Below, piece by piece: positions 22,046 through 27,680 of a DNA stretch of 27,680 nt; position 1 is the stretch's first letter; each line of letters begins with the position of its first letter. The stretch is from DAITAZ01 sp036824045. Its GTDB lineage: Bacteria > Pseudomonadota > Gammaproteobacteria > Burkholderiales > Rhodocyclaceae. The notes under the pieces were generated by a model, which did not search any database, had not been told where the DNA came from, and was given only the letters and a program-made list of their open reading frames with translations. Where the stretch lies: positions 1-27,680 of the forward strand of contig DAITAZ010000046.1 in NCBI GenBank assembly GCA_036824045.1, given 5' to 3'. A program made the position numbers and the translations under genes.

Positions 22046-23824
22046 GTGCCGCCCCTTGCCCCCTGGTTCCTGCGCTGCTTTCCCTTCCTTGCCTGGGGGC
22101 GGGCGCTGGACCGGGCGACCCTGCGGGCGGACTTCCTGGCGGGCCTGGTGGGCGCCCTGCTGGTGCTGCCCCAGGGCGTGGCCTTCGCCACCCTGGCGGG
22201 CCTGCCGCCCCAGTACGGCCTCTACGCGGCCATGGTGCCCGCGGTGGTGGGCGCCCTGTGGGGTTCCAGCCGCCATTTGGTGACCGGGCCCACCAACGCC
22301 ACCTCGCTGGTGGTGTTCGCCACCCTCTCGCCCCTGGCGGTCCCCGGCTCGGCTCCGTACGTGGAGCTGGCCCTGAGCCTGGCCTTCCTGGCCGGGGCCA
22401 TCCGCCTCGCCATGGGGCTGGCGGGGCTGGGGGCGTTGGTCAATTTCGTTTCCCACACGGTGCTGGTGGGCTTTACCGCCGGGGCGGCCATGCTCATCGC
22501 CGGCAGCCAGTTGCCCAACTTCCTGGGGGTGGCGGTGCCGGCGGGGCAGGGCTTCTTCGGCGGGCTGGTGGCGCTGGCCGGGCAGCTGCACGCGGCGCAC
22601 CCCTGGGTGGCGGTGGTGGGGGGGGCGACGCTGTTCGCCGGCGTGGCCTGCCGCGCCTGGCGCCCCCGCTGGCCTTACATGGTGGTGGCCCTGCTGGCGG
22701 GGAGCCTGGTGGCCGCCGTGATCGAGCTGCTGCCCGGGGCCGCGCCCACCGGCATCCGCACCCTGGGGGCGCTGCCCCGCAGCCTGCCGCCCCTGTCGGT
22801 GCCCGATCTGGCGCCCGAAACCCTGCAGCGCCTGCTCACGCCGGCCCTGGCGGTGGCCATCATCGGGCTCACCGAGGCCATGTCCATCGCCCGTTCCCTG
22901 GCGCTCAAGAGCGGCCAGCGGGTGGATGTGAATCAGGAGATCGTCGGCCAGGGCCTGGCCAATCTGGCCGGGGCTTTCTTTTCCGCGGGCCCGGCCTCCG
23001 GCTCGTTCAACCGCTCGGCCGCCAATCTGGAAGCCGGCGCCCGCACGCCCCTGGCGGCGGTGTTCGCCAGCCTCTTCCTGGTGCTGCTGCTGGCGCTGGT
23101 GGCGCCCCTGGCCGCCTTCCTGCCGGTGGCGGCCATGGCGGGGGTGTTGCTGCTGGTGGCCTGGGGCCTGGTGGACCGGGTGCAGATCCGCACCATCTTG
23201 ACCGCCAGCCGGCCCGAGGCGGCGGTGATGCTGGCCACCTTTGCCGCCACCCTGGTGCTGCCGCTGGAATTCGCCATCCTGCTGGGCATCCTGCTGGCGC
23301 TGGTGCAGTTCCTGCACCGTACCGCCAAGCCGGCCCTCCGTGTGCTGATTCCGGACGCCGCCCACCCGGCCCGGCGCATGTCCGTCGTGCGTCCGGGGGA
23401 GGAGCGGGAATGCCCGCAGATGAAGCTGCTGCGGGTGGAAGGGGCGCTTTACTTTGGCGCCGTCAGCCATCTGGAAGACACCCTGCACCAGATTGCCGAG
23501 CAGGAGCCCGCCCGCCGCCACCTGTTGATCATGGCCAAGAGCATCAACTTCGTGGACGTGGCCGGGGCTGAGTTGCTGGCGCGGGAGGCCCGGCGGCGGC
23601 GGGCCCTGGGGGGCGGCCTGTATTTTTACAGCATGCGCGAGCCCACCGCCCGGCTGCTCCTCTCGCCGCCTTACCTGGAAGCCTTTGGCGCCGACGTGGC
23701 CTTCAGCTCCAAGCGCGAAGCCATCGCCGGTGTGGTGGCCCGGCTCGACCGCAGCACCTGCGCCCGCTGCCGGGCCCGGGTGTTCGAAGAATGCGCCGGA
23801 TTCGCCGCCCCGCCACCGCCCTGA
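22046..23824 (+). CDS. SulP-family anion transporter with STAS domain
   Basis: 592-aa inner-membrane transporter (SLC26/SulP), for sulfate, bicarbonate or another anion. It has about 12-14 membrane segments, starting with the family signature ALLVLPQGVAFATLAGLPPQ and YGLYAAMVPAVVGALWGSS, then a GPTNATSLVVF anion-site region. The C-terminal STAS domain spans about 470-575 (LLRVEGALYFGAVSHLEDTL; INFVDVAGAELLAREARRRR). An unusual tail follows with Cys in TCARCRARVFEECAG. I chose GTG 22046, preceded by GGTGGAG; an in-frame TTG at 22016 is less likely. The substrate cannot be read from context. Confidence 0.92.
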   Translation: MPPLAPWFLRCFPFLAWGRALDRATLRADFLAGLVGALLVLPQGVAFATLAGLPPQYGLYAAMVPAVVGALWGSSRHLVTGPTNATSLVVFATLSPLAVPGSAPYVELALSLAFLAGAIRLAMGLAGLGALVNFVSHTVLVGFTAGAAMLIAGSQLPNFLGVAVPAGQGFFGGLVALAGQLHAAHPWVAVVGGATLFAGVACRAWRPRWPYMVVALLAGSLVAAVIELLPGAAPTGIRTLGALPRSLPPLSVPDLAPETLQRLLTPALAVAIIGLTEAMSIARSLALKSGQRVDVNQEIVGQGLANLAGAFFSAGPASGSFNRSAANLEAGARTPLAAVFASLFLVLLLALVAPLAAFLPVAAMAGVLLLVAWGLVDRVQIRTILTASRPEAAVMLATFAATLVLPLEFAILLGILLALVQFLHRTAKPALRVLIPDAAHPARRMSVVRPGEERECPQMKLLRVEGALYFGAVSHLEDTLHQIAEQEPARRHLLIMAKSINFVDVAGAELLAREARRRRALGGGLYFYSMREPTARLLLSPPYLEAFGADVAFSSKREAIAGVVARLDRSTCARCRARVFEECAGFAAPPPP

Positions 23825-23875
23825 GGCCCTCGACCCCCGCCGCAGCTTTCCCCGCCACCCATTCCGGGATTGCAA

Positions 23876-23915
23876 ATTTCTGAACGACGTATAAAAATAT
23901 CCGTCGTTCAGAAAT
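23876..23915. promoter_or_regulatory. Perfect 14-bp inverted repeat: likely TetR operator over the promoter
   Basis: ATTTCTGAACGACG (23876-23889) and its exact complement CGTCGTTCAGAAAT (23902-23915) flank a 12-nt AT-rich spacer, TATAAAAATATC. The spacer resembles a -10 region, and TTGCAA at 23870-23875 could be the -35 (16 nt to TAAAAA). The right arm ends 10 nt before the TetR start. A dimeric repressor here would block transcription of its own gene and of the enzyme gene after it. Confidence 0.8.
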
Positions 23916-23925
23916 GAGGTGACCC

Positions 23926-24582
23926 ATGGATGACCCGACAGGCGCAGACCCGGACAGTCCGCTCCCCGGCCGGCGGGAGCGCAAGCGGCAGCAGACGGCC
24001 GACCATCTGGCGGACACGGCCTGGGCCCTGTTCGTCGAGCAGGGCTTCGAGCAGGTGACCATGGAAGCCATCGCCGCCGCGGCGGATGTGGCCAAGGGCA
24101 CGCTCTACAAGCACTTTCCGGTCAAGGAGGCCTTGCTCCGCCACCGCTTCCACCGGGAACTGGCGGACGAAATGCCCGCCCTGCACGTGGCGCTGGGCGG
24201 CCTCGCCAGCGCCGAGGCCGGGCTGCGGGCCTTCCTGGCCCGCTCCGCCGCGTGGTCGGAAAGCCGGCGGCCGTTTCTGCGCCACTACCTGCATTTCCGC
24301 CTCAACGAGGCGGGCACCGTCGGCGGCATGGCCCCGGAGCGGCGCAGCGGGCTGGATGGCATCTTCGCCCGGCTCATTGCCCTGGGCCAGGAGCGGGGCG
24401 AATTCAGTGCCGCCATCCCCGCGCAGCAACTGGGGGAGTATTTCCAGTTCCTCTACCTCGCCTGCCTGATGCGCTGGGTCTACATCCCCGGGCTGGATCT
24501 GGAGGCGGAGTTCAACACCATGCTGGCCCTGTTCATCAACGGGGTGCGCAGCGGCGCCGCTTCCGCGGCGGCGGGAGGGTAG
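23926..24582 (+). CDS. TetR-family transcriptional regulator
   Basis: 218 aa. The helix-turn-helix lies at about residues 20-68 (TAWALFVEQGFEQVTMEAIA, then AADVAKGTLYKHFPVKEALL), a classic TetR/AcrR N-terminus. The ligand domain has a C-terminal helix typical of TetR_C members (YFQFLYLACLMRWVYIPGLD). ATG 23926 follows GAGGTG. It is the first gene of a two-gene unit, ending 4 nt before the PEP-synthase-like gene, and almost certainly binds the 14-bp inverted repeat just upstream. The inducer is unknown. Confidence 0.94.
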   Translation: MDDPTGADPDSPLPGRRERKRQQTADHLADTAWALFVEQGFEQVTMEAIAAAADVAKGTLYKHFPVKEALLRHRFHRELADEMPALHVALGGLASAEAGLRAFLARSAAWSESRRPFLRHYLHFRLNEAGTVGGMAPERRSGLDGIFARLIALGQERGEFSAAIPAQQLGEYFQFLYLACLMRWVYIPGLDLEAEFNTMLALFINGVRSGAASAAAGG

Positions 24583-24586
24583 GCGG

Positions 24587-27253
24587 ATGGAGACGACCCC
24601 ATTGCGCGTGGGCTGGCCCGCAATACTGGCAGCCGGGGTGGAAGGCGCCGGGGGCAAGGCCTGGGCGCTGGCCCGCCTGGCCGAACAGGCATTCCCGGTG
24701 CCGCCGGGGCTGGTGATCCCCACCGCCGAGGCTGCCGCCTGGCTGGAGGGCTCCGGCCTGCGGGCGGCCCTGGTGCGGGCCGCCGCCGCGCAGGACGACG
24801 CCCGGTTGGCGGAACTCCATGCCCGCCTGCTGCGCCACCCGCCCGCCCCCGGGCTGCTGGCGGCGCTGGCCGCCGCGCTGGCCGCGCCTCCCTGGCAGGG
24901 GGCGGGGCTGGCGGTGCGCTCCTCCGCCCCGCAGGAGGACGCGGCCACCGCTTCCTTTGCCGGTATCCACCGCTCCCACCTCAATGTGCGCGGCGCAGTG
25001 GCGCTGGCCCAGGCGGTGGTTTCGGTGTGGGCTTCCCCGTGGACGCCCGCGGCGGCGGCCTACCGCCAGCGTCTCGGGCTGGACCATGGGGAGGCGGGCA
25101 TGGCGGTGCTGATCATGCCCATGGTGGCCGCCGTGGCCAGCGGCATCGGCTTCACCTGCGACCCCCGGGACGGCCGCGACGACCGGCTGGTCATCCACGC
25201 CAACTGGGGGTTGGGCGAATCCCTGGTGGCCGGCCAGGCCAGCGGCGATGAGATTCTGCTCGGCGAGCCCCCCACCGCCAGCGATCTGCGCCTGCTGGAC
25301 TACCGCCCCGGCGCCAAGGCCGCCCACAGCCGCCCCCTGGCCACGGGCGGTGTCGAGCTGGCCGCCACGCCTGCCTCCCGGGCCAGCGCCCGGGTGCTGG
25401 ACGACCGCCTGGCCCTGCAACTGGGCCGGCTACTGCGCCTGGCCGCCCTGGCGCTGGATTTCAGCCGCCCCGCCTGCGACGGAGAATGGGCCTGGGACGG
25501 GCAGCGCTTGTGGCTGCTGCAACTGCGCCCGATCACGGCCAGCGGCCGCTGCACCTATCCGGGGCTGGCGGAGCAGCCGGACATCTGGTCCCGCGGCAAC
25601 ACCATCGACGTGGTCCCCGACCCGCTCTCGCCCATGGACTGGAGCATCTCCCGCAAGCTGGTGAACCTGCTGCTGGAGGCCGGCTACCGCCTCGGCGGCT
25701 TCCCCCTGCACCCGGGGGCGCAGCGGGCCGGGCTGTTCCACGGCCGGCTCTACCTCAACCTTTCCCTGCTGCAGTGGGAGGCGTATCACGCGTTCGGCGT
25801 CGAGCCCGGGGCCATGAACCGGCTGGTGGGCGGCCATCAGCCGGAAATCCGCCTCCCGCCCCCGCGGGGCCGGGCCCGGCTGGCGCGGGGCGCGCACATG
25901 CTGCGCTACCTCGCCCGTGCCGGGGCCGCGCGCCGGCACGGCAAACAGCAGATCGAGGACGCCTACCGCCTCGCCGCCCACTGGCGGCAGGCGCCCCTGC
26001 CCCAGGGCGAGGCCGCCATGGCGCAGCGCATGCGGGAATTCGGCCTGCGCAGCAGCGAGCTCTCGGCCATGCACTACCTGCAGGGCTCCGGCGGCGCCAG
26101 CCTGAGCATGCTGGCGGACCTGATCGAAGCCCGCCTCCCCGGCGAAGGCCACGCCCTCACCTCGGCCCTGCTGGCGGGGGGACCGCCCAGCGTCACCGGC
26201 CGGCAGAGCCTGGAATTGATCCAGATCGCCCGCGCCGCCATGGCCGACCCGCCCACCCGCCGCTGGCTGGAAGCGGCCCGGGCAAGCGGTGGCGACTGGC
26301 GCGCGCTGCCGGCGGACAACGCCTTCCGCCGCGCCTTTGCCGATTTTCTCGAGCGCTACGGCCATCGGGCGATCTACGAAACCTATCTGCGCAGCCCCCG
26401 CTGGCGGGAGCGCCCCCAGTACCTGCTGGAAAGCTTGCCCGACCTCGCCGCCACCGATCTGGACGCCCTGGCCCACCGCCAGCGGCAGGCGGCAGCGGCG
26501 GCCCGGGCCCGGCTGCGGGCGCACACGCCCTTGTGGCTGCGGCCCGTGTTCGCCCTGCTGGCGCGCAACGCCACCACCGAGAGCAACGACCGGGAGGCCG
26601 CCCGCAGCGCGCTCATCGCCCTGTGCGAGGTCTCCCGCCTGGGCCTGCTGCACATCGGGCGGCACTGGCAGGCCAGCGGCTGGCTGCACGCGCCGGAAGA
26701 CATCTTCCTGTTGCTGGACTGCGAAGTGCTGGCCGTGCTCGACGGCCAGCGTCCGGGCCCGGCGCTGGTGCCCCTGCTCGCCGCCCGCCGCCGGCAGTGG
26801 CAGGCCTGGTGGGCCGAGTCCGCCCCCGAGTGGTTTTACGCCGGGCAGGGCCAGCCCGGGGCCGTGGCGCAGGCTGGAGCCGCGCCCTCCCCCCTCCCCG
26901 GAGGCCGCCACTTTCAGGGCACCGCCGTGGGCAGCGGGGTGGCCCGGGGCGCCGCCCGCCTGCTGCGCACGCCGGAAGAAGGCCAGCGCCTGCGCCGGGG
27001 CGAGATCCTCGTGGTGCCCTCCACCGATCCGGCGTGGACGCCCCTCTTCCTCAAGGCCGGCGGGCTGGTCATGGAAACCGGCGGGTTCATGTCCCACGGC
27101 GCCATCGTCGCCCGGGAGTTCGGCATCCCGGCGGTGGTGAACCTGCCGGGCATCCTGGCGCGGATCGAAGAAGGCACCCCGCTGGAGGTGGACGGCGGGC
27201 GCGGCACCGTGCGCCTGCTGGAGCCAGCGGGGCGCCTGAACGCGGGGGGTTAG
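24587..27253 (+). CDS. PEP-synthase / rifampin-phosphotransferase-like dikinase
   Basis: 888 aa with three parts: an N-terminal PPDK-type ATP-grasp domain (about 1-320; GGKAWALARLAEQAFPVPPG, AVRSSAPQEDAATASFAGIH, ANWGLGESLVAGQASGDEIL), a long central domain (WSRGNTIDVVPDPLSPMDWS through about 770) and a C-terminal swivelling phosphohistidine domain with H837 in GGFMSHGAIVAREFGIPAVV. This order and length match rifampin phosphotransferase (about 870 aa), in which ATP phosphorylates His and then the substrate. It lacks the C-terminal PEP/pyruvate TIM barrel, so it is not PEP synthase. The acceptor may be a small molecule; antibiotic resistance is not shown. ATG 24587 follows GGGAGGG and lies 4 nt after tetR. 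Confidence 0.85.
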   Translation: METTPLRVGWPAILAAGVEGAGGKAWALARLAEQAFPVPPGLVIPTAEAAAWLEGSGLRAALVRAAAAQDDARLAELHARLLRHPPAPGLLAALAAALAAPPWQGAGLAVRSSAPQEDAATASFAGIHRSHLNVRGAVALAQAVVSVWASPWTPAAAAYRQRLGLDHGEAGMAVLIMPMVAAVASGIGFTCDPRDGRDDRLVIHANWGLGESLVAGQASGDEILLGEPPTASDLRLLDYRPGAKAAHSRPLATGGVELAATPASRASARVLDDRLALQLGRLLRLAALALDFSRPACDGEWAWDGQRLWLLQLRPITASGRCTYPGLAEQPDIWSRGNTIDVVPDPLSPMDWSISRKLVNLLLEAGYRLGGFPLHPGAQRAGLFHGRLYLNLSLLQWEAYHAFGVEPGAMNRLVGGHQPEIRLPPPRGRARLARGAHMLRYLARAGAARRHGKQQIEDAYRLAAHWRQAPLPQGEAAMAQRMREFGLRSSELSAMHYLQGSGGASLSMLADLIEARLPGEGHALTSALLAGGPPSVTGRQSLELIQIARAAMADPPTRRWLEAARASGGDWRALPADNAFRRAFADFLERYGHRAIYETYLRSPRWRERPQYLLESLPDLAATDLDALAHRQRQAAAAARARLRAHTPLWLRPVFALLARNATTESNDREAARSALIALCEVSRLGLLHIGRHWQASGWLHAPEDIFLLLDCEVLAVLDGQRPGPALVPLLAARRRQWQAWWAESAPEWFYAGQGQPGAVAQAGAAPSPLPGGRHFQGTAVGSGVARGAARLLRTPEEGQRLRRGEILVVPSTDPAWTPLFLKAGGLVMETGGFMSHGAIVAREFGIPAVVNLPGILARIEEGTPLEVDGGRGTVRLLEPAGRLNAGG

Positions 27254-27660
27254 CGGGTTAGGGCGGGCGCGGCTCGGAGCTGGTAGCCCCGCGTCCGCAT
27301 GCAACGATTCACCGCGCCGGAGCGGCCCCCGGTGAGGGATTCGTTCAGCGTGCCCGAGAAAAACCCCGACGCCGCATGGTCCCGCGTGCTGAGCTTGCGC
27401 TGCAAAGCCGGGTTCTGCCGGACCGCCTCCCGCTCGCGTGCGCGCTCCCGGTCCCGGGCGTCCTCCGCCTCCAGCGCCGCGTAGTGCTCGCATTCGCCCA
27501 GATCCTGCTGCAAGGCTTCCGCCGTCACGTTTGGCTTCGACCACTGGAGCGGGGGCCGCGCGGCGCACCCCGCCAGGAGCGCGGCTGCAACCAGCAGCGC
27601 CAGCCCCGCCCCGACGGCAGAGCCGCGCTGGGCAGGGGCAGTATGCGGGGCGTGTTCCAT
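27250..27660 (-). CDS. Small predicted lipoprotein of unknown function
   Basis: 136 aa. A type II signal peptide is clear: hydrophobic VGAGLALLVAAALL followed by lipobox LAGC, giving lipidated Cys32. The mature part has a charged, probably helical stretch (EAEDARDRERAREREAVRQN) and two further Cys (GECEHY, NRCMRTRGY) that could form a disulfide. The CMRTRGY ending is common in small outer-membrane-associated lipoproteins. The ATG at 27658-27660 has only a weak ribosome site. Its TAA stop overlaps the convergent dikinase TAG stop within TTAG. No function is assigned. Confidence 0.8.
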   Translation of the reverse strand: MEHAPHTAPAQRGSAVGAGLALLVAAALLAGCAARPPLQWSKPNVTAEALQQDLGECEHYAALEAEDARDRERAREREAVRQNPALQRKLSTRDHAASGFFSGTLNESLTGGRSGAVNRCMRTRGYQLRAAPALTR

Positions 27661-27680
27661 GAGGGGCTACCGGAGCAGAG

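Overview
The window looks like a chromosomal segment from a high-GC, nitrogen-fixing betaproteobacterium, most likely of the Rhodocyclales (Azospira/Azoarcus/Dechloromonas-like). This rests on the nifHDK and draTG content, the GC-rich codon use, and the mix of glutathione-dependent formaldehyde oxidation, di-haem peroxidase and chemoreceptor genes. The genus is an inference. No rRNA, tRNA, CRISPR array, insertion sequence or replication origin was seen.

Region 1 (1-4570): the molybdenum nitrogenase structural genes nifH, nifD and nifK are transcribed leftward from a textbook nif promoter. It has a -24/-12 sigma-54 element and two TGT-N10-ACA NifA sites upstream. The nifH-nifD spacer holds a long stem-loop, and the nifD-nifK spacer holds an inverted pair of GTAG-type REP hairpins. 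NifK carries Tyr99 and Ala188, the combination linked to a tyrosine-ligated P-cluster.

Region 2 (4571-10530): a divergent, tightly packed rightward cluster encodes a group II truncated haemoglobin, an unrecognised 196-aa protein and draT/draG, the ADP-ribosylation switch acting on NifH. It continues with a tandem SagB-type nitroreductase, a GlpE-like rhodanese fused to ankyrin repeats, and an ArsC-like nitrogenase-associated protein. Several genes overlap or nearly touch, which suggests one co-translated unit supporting or protecting nitrogenase.

Region 3 (10635-16647): a CNNM/CorC-type membrane protein; a LysR regulator divergent from a formaldehyde-detoxification pair (class III alcohol dehydrogenase and S-formylglutathione hydrolase) that ends in a clear terminator; and a SelO pseudokinase-type AMPylase.

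Region 4 (16644-19969): a membrane-anchored di-haem cytochrome c peroxidase, a Crp-family regulator and a DUF4242-like small protein are transcribed leftward. Two identical 23-bp boxes with core TGTA-N8-TACA lie at the same distance from -10-like hexamers in front of the peroxidase and the small protein. This is a candidate self-contained regulon and the strongest new observation here. A MaoC/HTD2-like hydratase gene diverges from the second box.

Region 5 (19970-27680): a chemoreceptor, a degraded C-terminal fragment of a nitronate monooxygenase gene, a SulP anion transporter, and a TetR regulator with a perfect 14-bp inverted-repeat operator. The regulator lies 4 bp before a PEP-synthase/rifampin-phosphotransferase-like enzyme. 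The window ends with a small lipoprotein gene. Three convergent gene pairs overlap by exactly their stop codons.
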